64,000 nt of DNA from Mangifera indica (GCF_011075055.1 NC_058155.1:9395537-9459536); one strand, 5' to 3'; shown: positions 1 through 13,348, numbered from the stretch's first letter. The notes: generated from the letters alone by a model not told the origin. A program made the numbers and translations.

Positions 1-60
1 CAAACCTATAGGAAGGGTGAATTCCACCCGTACTGACTCGCTATGGTCTAATGCCAAGGT
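1..60. other. Unexplained higher-GC stretch at the window edge
   Basis: These 60 bases are much richer in GC than the flanking AT-rich intron of the TGT gene. They do not encode the expected next TGT exon on the minus strand. They could be the edge of a repeat inserted in the intron. I do not recognise them. Confidence 0.3.
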
Positions 61-176
61 ATATATATATATTAAATACAAGCAACTTCATTCTGAGGCA
101 GATATCAGGATAAACAAGAAGCATACAATTAATAAATTAAAGAATGATACAACAGTATTTAAAATATTAAGATAAC

Positions 177-1208
177 CATCTGAAAGCCACCAGAGTCAGT
201 AAGCAACGCTCTGGGCCAGTTCATGAACTTGTGAAGACCACCCAATTCATCAATAAGCTCAGAGGTAGGTCGAAGTGCCAAATGATATGTATTCCCAAGA
301 ATTATTTGACAGCCAATATCCTCAAGCTGATTAGATGTCAAACCTTTTATTGTCCCTGTGACCAGAAGGACCAAATACATATGATATAATAAGTCTGTGT
401 GCTTAGTTCATACTTTTTTACAGTATGTAAATGAAAGCCAATTTAAATGAAAGCAACGAGAAAGAATTTACTTCTAAACATTCTATTTTTTCCAAACAAA
501 TTTATTTTCTATCTTAAGTTCTAACATATCCTTTTCTTCTTTTTACCAAACTAAAATACTAACTGATAAAATTCCAAGAACAGTATTCTCAACAAATGGA
601 TGATATATGCTAAATTTATAACTCTAACCTTGTGTCCCCACAGGCATAAACAGAGGTGTTTGACAAGCATAGTGAGGGAGAGTCAATTGAGCCGCGCGGG
701 CACGATTAAACCTTCCCAGAACCTAAAATGGAAAAAAAAAATCCAAATCAGCACCAAAAGGCAAACAATTAAACTCAATCGGCCACAATTCAAATTGTGA
801 AAAAAGAAGGTCAATACAAAAAATAAAAAATTATAATCATCAACAATGTTTATAGGCTTATTTATATTATCTATATAGAAAAACAGAAACAAGCTTTGAT
901 GATGTTGCGTTAAAATTTGAAAATCTGATATCCTCCCCTAGCTTTGTCATACGACCAAGCTAACATTCAAAAATAGCACGAGAGTGAAATTAAAACAAGA
1001 TAATGCAAAGAAATGAAGCATAGAAACCAAGAACAACTTACATTCGGAAAATGCAAGTATGTTTGCTTCCTCCCAACAATGTCATATTCCACACAAACGT
1101 TCTTAATATCAACTACACGGTTTTTGCATATGCGTACGAAACAAGTAAAAATAAAAAAATAATAATGAACAGCAAAAATTCACGGTCTACCTCAAAACGA
1201 AGAGCCAT
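177..1208 (-). CDS. TGT: Queuine tRNA-ribosyltransferase catalytic subunit, 5' part (gene continues beyond the left edge)
   Basis: Exchanges guanine 34 for queuine in tRNAs with GUN anticodons (His, Asn, Asp, Tyr). Three minus-strand exons join in phase: 1208–1191 (MALRFE), 722–629 and 355–177, each with GT–AG borders. The joined product reads [19 protein letters not shown], then [20 protein letters not shown], and later [11 protein letters not shown] and [10 protein letters not shown]. These are TGT-family hallmarks; the Asp and GGFQ of the last motif lie in the base-binding pocket. The first coding exon is only 18 nt. About 97 residues are visible of a family length near 400, and the nucleophile Asp and zinc-binding C-terminus lie off the window. 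The next intron begins at 176. The gene is divergent from FAM91. Identification is by recognised motifs; I see no lesion in this part. Confidence 0.92.
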
Positions 1209-3031
1209 TACACAGTTATGTTTCCACTATTGCTCAAGAGCATAAATCCTATCAATAAATATGATAGCGCACAAAGTTACGGTGTCAGTGATTAATAACC
1301 AAACCAAAAAATATTTAAAAAAATGCAAACAGAGGTTATAGAACATACAGAAAAGCAGAGAAAGGAGTGTGCTTAGGATATTTGAGAGATGCAAAAGCTG
1401 CAAATAGGAAAAGAATATGCAGACACCAAGTCTTGGCATCCTTGGGAGGCGGGGCAGTGCGTTGTGTAGGTAAGGGCGCCGGCACGCGGTCTTTTTGTTC
1501 TTTCCAATCCGCGCTTTTGAATAAGCAAACTTAACATGGGCTTCGTACATATAGGTCAAGCCCGGTCCAGTGCTTCTGCTGTAGTCCGACCTTAAACCGA
1601 CTTGTCGGTTGTCACTTGTTTGAAATTGCACAGTATGATTAATATTTAAAATTAAAGACAAAAGAGCTATTTCCTATTTAAATTTTACTCTAATTTTAAC
1701 AACATACTTACAACAGATAAAAAAACTCAAATATTTATTTATGGGCTAATTGCTATTAAAATTTTTATTTAAAGATAAAGATAAACTTATCATTTTACTT
1801 TTAAACCTTACAAATTTATATAATTTTTCCTCTTACATTTTAAAAACTATCTCTTTACCTTCATTCTCAAAATTTGAAAAGTTTAGATTTCATCACTAAA
1901 GTTTATTTACTTTCTTCGACCACCACTTTTTTAATTGACGACTAATGTTTTTTGCCCATTTTCTATATTCAACCATAAAGGACAACCACCCATCATTACG
2001 AAGAAAAACAAAACATTATCTAGACCTAACAATAAAGGACAATGCTTTGTTTGAATGACATGACAAAGCATTATCTTTTGTCGCTTCTTCTCAAATTGGA
2101 TGACAAAGGAGAGTCTTCCTTCATCAAAAAAAATCTTTGATCAGATTTGAGAAGACTCTAAGTTGGTTTGAGAAAATTGTTGATTAGAGATAAAACCTAA
2201 AAATAAGGGAGAACGTAAGTTTTTTAAAGTTTAATTATAGGGAAAAACTTTTAGTTTTATAAATTATGAGAGAAAATGATATAAATTTGATAGGTTTTAA
2301 AACTTAGGTGTAAAATAATGATTTTATCTTTAATTTTAACTGAAAATTTTAATTGTAATTAGTCATAAGTAAATATTTAAATTTTTTATCTGTTATAAAT
2401 ATGTTTTTAAGATTAATTTAGATTATTATCATAACTTTAGTAAAAGTAAAATTATTATTAAAGACAGATTGGTAATTTCATTAAAAAGGGTAAATTAGTA
2501 ATTTGAATTAAAAATCAAATGGTAATAAATTGACAAATGGTTGGAATTGCTGGATCTGGGTCATTAAGGTGATGGGTCTGGTAACTCTTGCGGGTCTAAC
2601 TACCGCGACATGAAAGCAGTCAATAATGAAATGGTCAGGCCTGTAAGAATGAAAAAATACAGGTTCAGTCAAGCCTGCAATTCATCACTTATATTTCTTC
2701 ATTAACTAGATCTCATAGTTGATTCAAACCCTAAGAGCTGTACCAACATCAGGCTTCTCGATCTGCTGTTTTGCGGTTTGATCCGCACTCTCCACTCGAA
2801 TCTATTATTCAACGTATCTATGTTGTTTACTTTTAGATAAAACTTATTTTGTTAGAATCCTCTCTTTCTCAATTTTATAGAAATCGTCGAATTAGTGCTT
2901 TTTGATCTTAATATTTGAATTTATCATAAAACGCTCGTAGTTACTGTTTTGAGTTGTTTCGGAAGCGGCTACTTTTTACTCATTATGGTTAATGATCTAT
3001 GCGCAGGGAGTGAATCAAGTGACTGGAGAAA
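1209..3031. promoter_or_regulatory. Shared divergent promoter region between TGT and FAM91
   Basis: About 1.8 kb separates the two start codons. The TGT-proximal 400 bases (to about 1620) and the FAM91-proximal 500 bases (about 2530–3031) have mixed composition, as expected of promoter and 5' leader. Between them lies an AT-rich MITE-like insertion (about 1660–2440). The FAM91 leader may contain an intron, since an acceptor-like TGCGCAG lies at 3000–3006. No clear TATA box was found on either side. Confidence 0.5.
1660..2440. mobile_element. Degenerate inverted-repeat MITE between TGT and FAM91
   Basis: The outer parts are inverted copies of each other. A left block around 1690–1760 (TTACAACAGATAAAAAAACT and following) pairs with a right block around 2350–2430 (TTTTTTATCTGTTATAAATA). 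The same arm sequence occurs at about 14755–15010. The interior has no coding capacity. Boundaries are approximate and no target duplication was found, so class is uncertain. It resembles the AT-rich inner arms of the MULE-type MITEs elsewhere in the window. Confidence 0.5.
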
Positions 3032-6000
3032 ATGCAGCACATTCCAAATACAGTTGAGGAACAGTTGATTTTGAAAGCTATCCGGGAAGAATGTCCGTGG
3101 GAGAATCTCCCAAAAAGACTTCAGTCCTTTCTTACTTCTAAAGAAGAGTGGCACAGAAGGTTAGAAAGTTAACTTTTACTTATTAGCTTCTTTCATTTCA
3201 TTGGCATAGTTGTTTCTCTTAGAAAGTCAAATTGATTTGTTTAATACCCGATTCAGTATTAAGTCAGCTCTAGATAGCTGAAACAATTTTAAAACTCTTT
3301 TGATGAAGCTTTATTTGCGGTTTCTGCCTTCTTACTTTTTTGAACATCATGCAGGATCATTGAACATTGCATTAAGAAGAGACTCCAGTGGAATAAGTGT
3401 TTTGCTCGCAGAGTAAGCAAAGAAGGTGAATATTATGAAGACATGATGCGTTACTTACGAAGAAATCTGGCGGTGCGTGTAATGCATAAACTGTCTGAGA
3501 AGTTCTTAATTACATAAAGTCTGTTGCATTAGAAGGCTTATCATTCTGTCATGAGATTGGTTATTCAAATCTCTTGTGCTGATTGTAGCTCCATACTATA
3601 GTTTATGTTTTGCTTAACTGAATATTTAAGTACCATGTGCAGAATTGCATTCATTTACTTTTTCTTTTGGGGCTCATGCAGTTAACTTCTTGTTGACTTC
3701 CGTTCCTGCAGTTGTTTCCCTATCACCTTGCGGACTATGTCTGCCGTGTGATGAGGTTATCACCTTTCAGATATTACTGTGATATGATCTTTGAAGTTAT
3801 GAAAAATGGTAAGAATATTCCTTATTCAAAGAAATGAAATTTAAGTTTGGTACATTGTCAGCCACTTAAGTGATAATAACTTTGCAACATTGTTTATTTA
3901 ATTCTCTTGGATGTCTTTTTTTTGACAGAACAACCATATGACAGTATACCGAACTTCAGTGCTGCTGATTCTTTGCGACTTACAGGAATAGGAAGAAATG
4001 AATTTATTGATATCATGAACAAGTGCAGATCTAAGGTGCTCAATGATACTACCCCAGTGCTTACAGATTCATAAAGTGTAACTGATTGCTTTCACCCTTA
4101 CAAACACCTGCATATGAGCAGATTGACATCCATGTCCAACATTGATTATTCAATTCCTAATTGTTGGTTTGGCTAGAGGAAATTATTTTTCTCCACAGTC
4201 TCAAAGGTTGAGTGGGAACTTTAAATCATCCGGTTTCCAACAAAGAGGTTATGCGTTTAAACCCTTGGTACCACCTTCTTGGGATATGATGCCCCTTAAG
4301 TTTCCCAAGTATTGAGGTTTAGGAAAGTTCAGGGGATTTTGGGCTGGAAAAAAGAAAAAGAGAGATTAATATGGGTGTACAGTGTCATTACCTTGAAGTG
4401 AAAAAAAATTATCTTTACTTAAAAAAAATCTAAACTACAGAGCAATCGAGTAGTCTTTAGTTGACAAGAAACCCTGGTGATCATTCTGCTGTTTAAGATC
4501 TGGGTTGTTTCAATTTGTAGCCAAGATCTGTCTTTTTGTGCTTATCATTCTTTTGAATTTTATAAGGGCGATTGGATTTTCTTAGTTCTTGAGTATCATT
4601 GGATGTTTTCTAATTTATAATGTCTACATGATTTCAGTCTTGTAAACTTTAACTGTTGTCATCATCCTTAGACATGCCTCTATTATCCAACATATATATA
4701 TATTTTCTTTCTTTTTTGGCTAAGGAAGATATTGCAGTGTAAATGTTCTTTTTTTTTTGGGTCATAAATTTCTATTTTGGAGATTGTATAAAACTTAATT
4801 GTGCCTCAATGCTATTTGAAATTTATCTTTTGAGATGGAATGAATTGTATAGCTTCTTACCAGCCGTTTACTTACATGGAGCTAACCAGAAAATTATGTG
4901 GAAGCTGAACAAGTCAATTGCCAAAGAATTGTTACCAACACAACCTGTCGAGTTTACTATTGAACCGTGGTGGGGAGTTTGTCTTGTCAATTTTACACTG
5001 GAAGAATTCAAGGTATTTCTAATAATCCACCTGTTATTGATATCTACGCACATATGTATTTCAGACACAAAGAGATGATATATCTACAAATCTCTGGTCA
5101 AGCGTTCTGTAATTGATGTGAACTTACTGTTTTTCTTCTTCTTGTTCTAATAGAAACTCACAGAAGAAGAAATGGCAACAATTGATAAAGTCTGTAAGGA
5201 GGAAGCTAATGCGTTTATCCTGTTTGATCCTGACATCATTAAGGGTCTTTATCGTAGGGGATTGATCTACTTTGATGTCTCTGTCTATCCTGATGACCGC
5301 TTTAAAGGTAAGTTGTATAGGTTAAGAATTTTCTCACCAAATAAAGCTTGTAACATTTATATTAGAAATTTTTTGTCATTTTCTGAGTGATATTTCTTTT
5401 TACTTTGGGGAAGATGAAGAATTTTAACTTGTTGGTTTAGGGTTTAATAATAAACTAAGAGGAGTTTGTTTTTTTGCTCTGCTTTTGCAATTTGGCTTTA
5501 GAGTTTAAATTATAATGTTTATGTTGATTCAGTTTCCAGGCTTGAAGGGTTTGTTTCCAACAGAGAACAGTCTTATGAAGACCCCATTGAAGAGTAAGAT
5601 AGATATTTCACTACTTGATATTATTCATCGTCGGGATTTTGTTAACATAATGTAAAACTAAGATTCCATTACTATTAAATGCATTATTCAGGTTACTGTA
5701 TGCAGTTTTTGTTGTTTCAAGCGAGAATGCCACTGTTGCTGAACTGGCAGCAACATTACAGGCTGATCTTTCTCAGCTGCAAGCTGCTGCATCTTTTGCA
5801 TGCCGATTGGGATGGGCAATAAAGGTAATTGACCCAGCATCCATTCTTCAGGATGCAAGTGTACCTGACCCTCCAAGAGTCATTCTCAGTGATGATGAGG
5901 CTTCTCTTGCTAGTATGGGCTCAGCAAACATGTCCACTGATGGTGATATTGGTCAACAAGGAGATGTTACAGGAATGGAAAGCCATGGACCACTTTCTGG

Positions 6001-9000
6001 CCTAGTCCGTGTAGCTTTCATTGTTGATGCTAATATAACATCATATCTTATGATGGGCTCTGTTTCACCAGGTTTTTCTTCATTATTTTCTGTACCATTT
6101 TACTTCCGAATGTAGTTGTACTGTTTTCTACTTTTCCCTGTCAGCCTATCCTCCATCCACTTGGCTGAAATCTAAAGCTCCAGGAATGGAGAGGTATCTT
6201 TCTTAAAGCTGGAAATCACTTGATTAGCCTAACTTCTTTCTTGGATTGTTATTATGAAAGGGGAGTATTAAGTTGATAAGGTTCCCCACCTGAAAGGATA
6301 AAAATGACCAGAGGTCTGATCTCTCCTCTTGAGAAAGGCCTTTATTTAAATTCTTCTAGGAGCTCTACTGATGATTCTCTTACTGTTTCTTTCATATTTG
6401 GTTTCACCCCAAGGTGAACCACTTCTTGAAGCTAGAGGATCTAAGAGTCAATCTAGGTTCAAGCTGGTCCGCCTGCCCATCTGTTGCTGGCACTAGTTAA
6501 AATGGAGTCTAGTCGTATTTCATCCAACTTCTTAGCTTTACCTCATTGGCCTTGTCTTAGTGTGTATTCTATCAGCTAAATTTCTAGCCACATCACTGCA
6601 AAACAGTCATGCAACTAGAATGTGAGATTTTAATGACTCTAGATTTTAATCAACTAGAATGTAAGCAACAGCTATAACTCTAGGTTTTCCATTTTTTGGT
6701 ATTAATAATATATTATGGGTCTTTGTTATCCTTAATTTACCTTACAACCTAAAAGCTTAAGCTGTTAGTAGGTATTAAACAATAGGATTTAAGCTTAACA
6801 TCTCAGTTTATGTGCAAGGCATGTGGTTCTTTATCCACTTCATCTGAACCTATGTTGTCTATTCATATGAATCGTCTGAAGAGTTTGTTGTGTCCGTATT
6901 TTTTTTTCAGGCTTGAAATCTCATGCTGTAACGCTATATGAAGCTGGAAAATTAGGTCATGGTAGTATTGCAGATCTGTGCAAGGATCTGAGTACACTAG
7001 AGGGAACAAAATTTGAGGGTGAATTGCAAGAATTTGCAAATCATGCATTCAGCCTTCGCTCTGTCTTGGAATGCCTTCTGTCAGGGGGAGTTTCCACTGA
7101 TGCCAGAATAGAGGAAAATTGTGACCAGATGGGCATGTTAACTTCAAGCACTGATGAGGCTACTGCTCCAATGGCTGATGTCACATTGACTAACAAATCA
7201 AATTACCTTGGTAGGAATGAAGCTGGACAGAGTAACTATAATTCCATGAATTCTATGCCTCATGATGAATCTGGTTTGGATGATTCTGCACCTGGAATAA
7301 CTGGTGATGAAATATCTTCTGCTACTTTATCAGAGGACGATAGTTCTTTAAGTAAAGTCTCTAAATCAGACCCCACTTTCGAGGGTGATGAGAAGCTGAT
7401 ACCCATTGAAGTGTCTGATGTTGGAAAAGAAGCTTCAAGAAAGAAAAAGAAATATCGAGTGGATATTCTGCGATGTGAAAGCTTGGCTTCTCTGGCCCCA
7501 GCAACTTTAGATCGCTTGTTTCTTCGTGACTATGATATGCTTGTGTCCATGATTCCTCTTCCTCATTCCTCTGTTTTTCCTGGACCAAGAGGCCCTATTC
7601 ATTTTGGTCCCCCCTCTCATTCATCTCTGACACCATGGATGAAATTAGTACTCTATTCAACTGTGGCTAGTGGCCCTGTATCTGTTGTTCTCATGAAAGG
7701 ACAATGTCTATGTATGCTTCCTGCCCCGTTGGCTGGTTGTGAGAAAGCCCTTATATGGTCATGGGATGGTTCTACAATTGGAGGGCTGGGAGGCAAGTTT
7801 GAGGGAAATTTAGTGAAGGGAGGTATACTCTTACATTGTTTAAACTCACTTCTCAAGTATTCAGCTGTGATAGTGCAGCCCCTGAGTAGCTACGACCTTG
7901 ATGATTCTGGAAGAGTTGTTACTATGGATGTACCATTGCCCCTAAAGAACTCTGATGGTTCAATTGCTCATATAGGAAATGAATTGGGACTTGGTGAAGG
8001 GGAAAGTTTGAAACTGAATTCTCTGTTAATTGATTTGGCAAATAAGATAGAATTGTGGACAGTTGGATATATCCGCCTATTAAAACTTTTTAGAGAAAGA
8101 GAATCAGAGCACTTTGCACCCGACGAGTATGATTGGGTCCCATTAAGTGTGGAATTTGGGATTCCACTTTTTAGTCCAAAATTATGCAACAATATTTGCA
8201 AACGGGTTGTCTCATCACAATTACTTCAGGCAGATTCTCTTGCTGCGCATCATGATGCGATGCAAGGCCTCAGGAGAAGGTTGCGTGATGTTTGTGCGGA
8301 ATACCAGGCAACAGGTCCTACTGCAACACTTCTCTACCAGAAAGAGCAATTGAAGGTATCGTCTCGACGACTCATGAGCTATGCTAGTGGAAGATGGAAC
8401 CCACTTGTGGAGCCTTCTTCTCCTATCTCTGGAGCCACGAGCGAGTATCAAAGATTAAAACTTGCTAGTCGACAGCGTTGTCGGACTGAAGTCTTGAGCT
8501 TTGATGGTAGCATTTTGAGGTCTGGCTTAATTAATATGCTATATATTTGTTTTTATATTTGGCTTCCTTCAGCATACTGTTTTTTTTTTTTTTCAAATAT
8601 CTGCATTTCCCCATAAAATGATTGTTGTATAAAATTTGGATTTTGATACCTCTTTCCATGGATTATCCTATATAACCATCAGTTGGTCATTGAACACTAA
8701 CGAGGACTTTCTGGTCAAATGAGGGAGGTCCTGTTTAATTTATATGTCATCACCGCACTTCCTACCTTGATCAAGTCCATGACATGAACACTGCTGTAAA
8801 CACTTTCTTGGTTTGGGAATTTTCTTTGGGCTTAATACTGAATTTTCAAATAAAAGTGTTATGCAAATTTGTCAAAAGATGCAGAAAAATAGTCTTCGAT
8901 GCATCTACTTCAAAAAACTTGTGCTTTAATGATGGTAATTAATTAGGAAATTTTGGAAGATTTGATTATTCAATATGAAATGGGAGTTCCAAACTTAAAT

Positions 9001-9311
9001 TCTTACAGCTATTTAAATTTTTTTTTTTTTGCTGGACCATTATTTATTCAAATTTTGTTTGCAGATCTTTTGCTCTGACTCCTGTGTATGAGGCTGCCGC
9101 AAGGCCTGTTGAGGAAACCTCATCAGTGAGTGTGGTAAAAACTGAACCTGATGAAGCAAGCAGCCGAGAAGTAACATTACCTGGTGTTAATCTTCTTTTT
9201 GATGGTTCAGAGTTGCACCTCTTTGACATAGGTGCTTGCCTGCAGGCTCGCCAACCAATTTCCTTAATAGCAGAGGCCGCAGCAGCCTCTGCATCTGCTG
9301 CTACCAGATAG
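3032..9311 (+). CDS. FAM91: FAM91 family protein, complete, ten coding exons
   Basis: Plant homologue of animal FAM91A1, which acts at the trans-Golgi with WDR11 and TBC1D23 to capture endosome-derived vesicles; the plant role is inferred. Exons: 3032–3159, 3355–3472, 3712–3808, 3929–4035, 4890–5012, 5154–5307, 5533–5593, 5692–6071, 6911–8519, 9065–9311. All introns are GT–AG and the phases close to 1007 residues plus TAG, the usual plant length. N-terminal hallmarks are ECPWENLPKRLQ, YDSIPNFSAADSLRLTGIGR and PVEFTIEPWWGVCLVNFT; the C-terminal half carries VRVAFIVDANITSYLMMGSV and GLKSHAVTLYEAGKLGHGS. A low-complexity acidic/serine linker lies around residues 410–510. No signal peptide or membrane segment is seen. 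The start ATG gives MQHIPNTVEEQLILK, matching the family N-terminus. The gene looks intact. Confidence 0.95.
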
Positions 9312-10096
9312 GACTTTTTCCAGTCTTCACTTGGATGTGTATACAAGAATTTAGCCAATACCAACAAAAGTTACTGCCAATTTGAAAATTAGTTTCTCAT
9401 TTGAAAATTACTGCCAATTTGAAAAGGTAAGTGCTTATCATATCCTTCATGCCACTTCTACTCAAATTTTGTGTATAAAGGTAAGTGCTTTGATTTCTTT
9501 TGTGTAGTAGAAAAGTTACTGCCAATTTGAAAATTAGTTTCTCATTTATGAAGATCAAAACCAAATCTCTCTATGATATGGACAACTGACAAGGAAAATG
9601 TTCAGCCATGGAAAGATTGCTTAAGGCCTTGTGCTGAGGCCAAAACATTATTTCTTTTTAAGGCCGAAAAGTTCAGCCATGGAAAGAATGCTTTCATATG
9701 TCATGTCTTTAAGACACTGTAGCCCAATTTTGCTTCTTTTCTTTTGACTCGTGTAATATTTTTCCTACACTTATGGATGACTCTTTCTGATCAGGTCGGT
9801 ACTCACAATCTTTTCTGCTGTTAAGTGATTGATAGTTTGTGGATAGATACCAATATTGGACATGGTATATGGAAGCAAGGAATCATATTCATTTTCGCAA
9901 AGCATCTGTACATGATGCCTTCTAAAATACTTCTTGTAACTTTTGGTTTGGTATTTGTATGCTATTTCTCTCCGCTTTCATTCTATTTGGAGAAAATGTG
10001 TGTATCTTTTATACGACAATAGAAATCAGCATTATTTCATGCCGCACCTGTCTCGAAGGCTTTTTTCGAATTCCGGCCAAAACCAAAACTAATTTA
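9312..10096. repeat. 3' flank of FAM91 with short dispersed direct repeats
   Basis: A 37-base unit (starting AAAAGTTACTGCCAATTTGA) occurs at 9366–9402 and again at 9511–9547, with a partial copy near 9409–9425. AAGGTAAGTGCTT occurs at about 9424 and 9478. GTTCAGCCATGGAAAGA occurs at 9600 and 9671. This is probably the 3' UTR and downstream DNA of FAM91 altered by local duplication. No gene seen. Confidence 0.6.
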
Positions 10097-10905
10097 AGCC
10101 AAAAGACTTATTCCAACTTAAGGTTTAACGCAAGGGGTTTTAAAAATTCAAATATCTATATGATATTTAATTTTTGTTAAAATTTTTTTTAGAGTTAAAG
10201 GTAAAATCGTTATTTTATCATTAAAAAATATATAATTTTATCTCATTTCTCCTCAAGATTTAAAAATTGACATTTTATCCTACCCCAATTTTAAAAAATG
10301 ATTTTTTCTTTCACATTCTTAGGGTTTTCTTCTATCTAAAGACATGGACGACTATTAGCTCTTCTATTTTCCCCCTTCTCCCTTTTCCATTGTCAATAAG
10401 CCCAATGATTAAAGACGAAAAGTCTTCATCGAATTGGCCTTGGAAAACAATAATTTGTTGTGTTTTTTGTTGATTTAGCTTTGAACGAAGACAAATCGCA
10501 TGACAAAAACTTTCTCTAGAGTTGATTTTATGAAAAATATGATGACTCTGAAGAGGATGGTTAGGGCTTCTTTGTCTTTGATTTGTTGTTGGATGAGGCT
10601 AATTTGTTTGCCATCAGATGTTGTTGACAATGACAAAGAGAGAAAGTAGGAAAATAAATGAGCTAATGATCGTTACTGTCACTATCGCCATAGAGAAGAA
10701 AATCCTAGGGAGTTGGGAAGGGGAAGTCACTTTTTAAAGTTGAAATTGATGTGAAATGTAATTTAAAAAATCTGATAAAAAAATGAGATAAAATTATTTT
10801 TTTAAATATTATTGATAAAATAATAATTTTATCTTTAATCGTAACATAAATTAAATGACAGGTTTTATTTACACGAAACCTTTGGTGGGAATAAGTGTTT
10901 TGGCC
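10097..10905. mobile_element. MULE-type MITE, diverged copy
   Basis: The left end reads AGCCAAAAGACTTATTCCAA and the right end, reverse-complemented, reads GGCCAAAACACTTATTCCCA, so the two are terminal inverted repeats. Inner arms also pair: AAAATCGTTATTTTATCATT on the left mirrors the AT-rich block ending near 10840. The core has no usable reading frame. No convincing 9-bp target duplication remains, which fits an older insertion. Confidence 0.7.
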
Positions 10906-12409
10906 TTATGTCTATCCTGGGCTTGCAATAGATAGACGGTGAGCTCACACTGGAGTGGAATTTGCCACACATCTAATTGGGCCATGTGATTCATTTAGGC
11001 ACTTGCGGGGCATGCCATTTTCCAAGAGTCGTGTATCATAATTTTTAGAGCTGACATTTGTGAGGCATCTAATTTCTTGTCACTAGGTGATATGCGTAAT
11101 TTAGAGCCAATTAACATTTGAGAAGACTTGATTAAATCTTTTATGGATACGCAAAATAATTATCGAGATGAATTAAAATAGGGTAGAGAAGACAACGTGA
11201 TACCAAAGTTTTCACCTGATCCATTCGGAAGATTAGAATGTTTACAACATCCTTGATAATTTGTCTAAAGTATATTTAAATTCTACTCTTTCTTAGGGTA
11301 TGATGCATGATTTTCATGTTTTGCATATATCACTTGGCGAAATCCAACCCTAAGGCCAGAGTTGTTGAATTTCAGTGGTACACGAATGTCAATTCTCCTG
11401 ATGACATTGTTATTAGAGGCGTCCCAGGCGTTGGAAGCACTTACAATGCTCCATGCTCTTGTATTCTTCTTGAAACTAAATTATGACATGGCCTTTGAAG
11501 CTAAATGCATTTGAACTTAACATTTTAGATGGTAAACCTGGCAAAATAGGTAGGTTATTGGGTAATTTGTTTAAAAACGAGTACAAATTTTAGATTTTTA
11601 AACTCGTATTTAGAGGTAATAAATTTTTACAAGTGATTCAGGTATGCTCGTAGAACATCTATTTTTCTTTCTTATTCATTTTCTTCTTCTTCGTCTTTAA
11701 CATCAAACTTATAACATATTCCAACACAAATTTCACAAATTTTTTCTTCTCTTGACATAATATAAAGTCAAACCCACTTTAGAATTTGCTATGTTGAAAA
11801 CAAATTTAAAAAACATGAGCATTAAACACTTTGTTATAAATATTTATTCCGTATTTATTGTTAAATTATTCAAATTTATAGAAAATATTTTTATAATTTG
11901 AGATAAATTTTTGTTTCTTTGCAACATACTTAAGTACTTGAAAAGAAAAATATTAAAAATTATGAAATAAATATCTTAAAATAATAAAAATAATTTTAAA
12001 AAATAATAAATTAATATTAACGGATAACCTGACCTCTCCTATGGGGTCGAGTATAGGTTTTAAGAAGTATTATCCATATAACTTGATCAATTCTTTGTTT
12101 TTTTTTATACTTCTATCGACTCAATCCTCATCCAATCTGACGTATCCATTTATCAAGTCCACTGAAGGGGCAAATTTGATTTGCGTTAGAAATTGAGGAC
12201 CTTACGTATACTCTGATCGAGTACAAGGTGGAATCCGATTCTCTCATGGCCTGTAAAGCGTAAAGAGGGTATAAAACTTTTCCAAATAACATAAAGGACA
12301 AAACAAAATAGTGTTGCCGGGAGCACGAAGGAAAAATGATCAGAATTTCCAATCAGGAGCAATCAAATAAGATGTGAACTGGTTATCTATTAGTTACGTA
12401 TTCAACAAA
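10906..12409. other. Intergenic spacer with one short unexplained reading frame
   Basis: AT-rich spacer. The only protein-like signal is a 59-codon plus-strand frame at 11307–11486, described separately. Near 11985–12090 the sequence is AT-rich with no recognised repeat ends. I see no RNA gene or intact transposon. Confidence 0.5.
11307..11486 (+). other. Possible gene fragment or small ORF, unknown
   Basis: Frame of 59 codons ending in TGA. Its middle reads AKSNPKARVVEFQWYTNVNS and then PDDIVIRGVPGVGSTYNAPC, with a balanced composition unlike the lysine/asparagine/phenylalanine-rich translations of the AT-rich spacer around it. I do not recognise the family. It may be an exon relic left by an old duplication or captured by a transposon. 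No splice sites or upstream exons were found. Confidence 0.25.
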
Positions 12410-12455
12410 GCCCAAAGGAATATTTTTTACTAAATTTTAATACAAAAATAAATAA

Positions 12456-12497
<42 letters not shown>

Positions 12498-13301
12498 TTT
12501 GAAAAACTTAAATATTCACCTATAAATTAATTTTTATTAAATATTTAGTCAAAATAAAGGATAAAATTATCTTTTTAATAATATTATTAAAAAATATATA
12601 ATTTTATCTTATTTTATCTTTTAAGATTTTAGAAATTAATAACTTAATCTTTGCTTAAACTTTTTTAAATTTCAAAAGTATTTATTTTCCCCCACCATTG
12701 ATTTTTTTTTCTCCCCTCTCCGACCACCACCCATATCTAATGACTCCCCTTTTTCCTTCACTTGGCTAGTCATCTCTTACTGTTGAAATGGTTGACTAGT
12801 GCACGAGATATGATGAAAGGACACAAGTGGAGATCTTTTTGTCGAAACAAAGAGATCTTTGGGAGATCTTTGAGACATCGTGCAACAAAGGAGAAATGGT
12901 CAACGTTGACTCAGTCATTGAAGGATAGTTCGAACACCAGAGAGAAGCAAAGATCGACGAAGGGAGAAGACATCATAATTTTGAATAATATGAAGTTAAA
13001 GAGAGGGGGTTAAACTGAAATTTTCAAAAATTTAGTGAGACGGTTGAAATGGGAAAAAAATGAAAACTCTAAGTTTAGGAGAAAAAATTAGATTGTGATG
13101 AAGTTATTAATTTTTAAAACTTAATAAAAAATAAAAAATTATATATTTTTTAATAATATTATTAAAATGATAATTTTATCGTTTATTATAATTAAAAGTT
13201 TTAATAAAAATTAATTTATAAATAAAAAATTGAGTTTTTCAAATTTTATAAACATATATCTACCTTTAAATTAATACTTAATGAGAAATAGTTCTTTGGC
13301 C
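12410..13301. mobile_element. MULE-type MITE, diverged, with a (TA)n tract inside
   Basis: Left end GCCCAAAGGAATATTTTTTA and right end (reverse complement) GGCCAAAGAACTATTTCTCA form degenerate terminal inverted repeats. Long inner arms also pair (AAAATTATCTTTTTAATAAT on the left against the block near 13140–13190). Flanks TTCAACAAA (12401–12409) and TTCATACAA (13302–13310) agree at 6 of 9 positions, consistent with an eroded 9-bp duplication. The TA microsatellite at about 12459–12493 lies in the left arm. Confidence 0.65.
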
Positions 13302-13348
13302 TTCATACAAAAGATCAAAGAGGGTGCACTTAGTTCCTAATGTTTAGA

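Noticed and set aside
1227..1661. 144-codon minus-strand frame upstream of TGT
   Set aside because: It lies in the divergent promoter, turns hydrophobic and AT-driven at its C-terminus, and matches no family.
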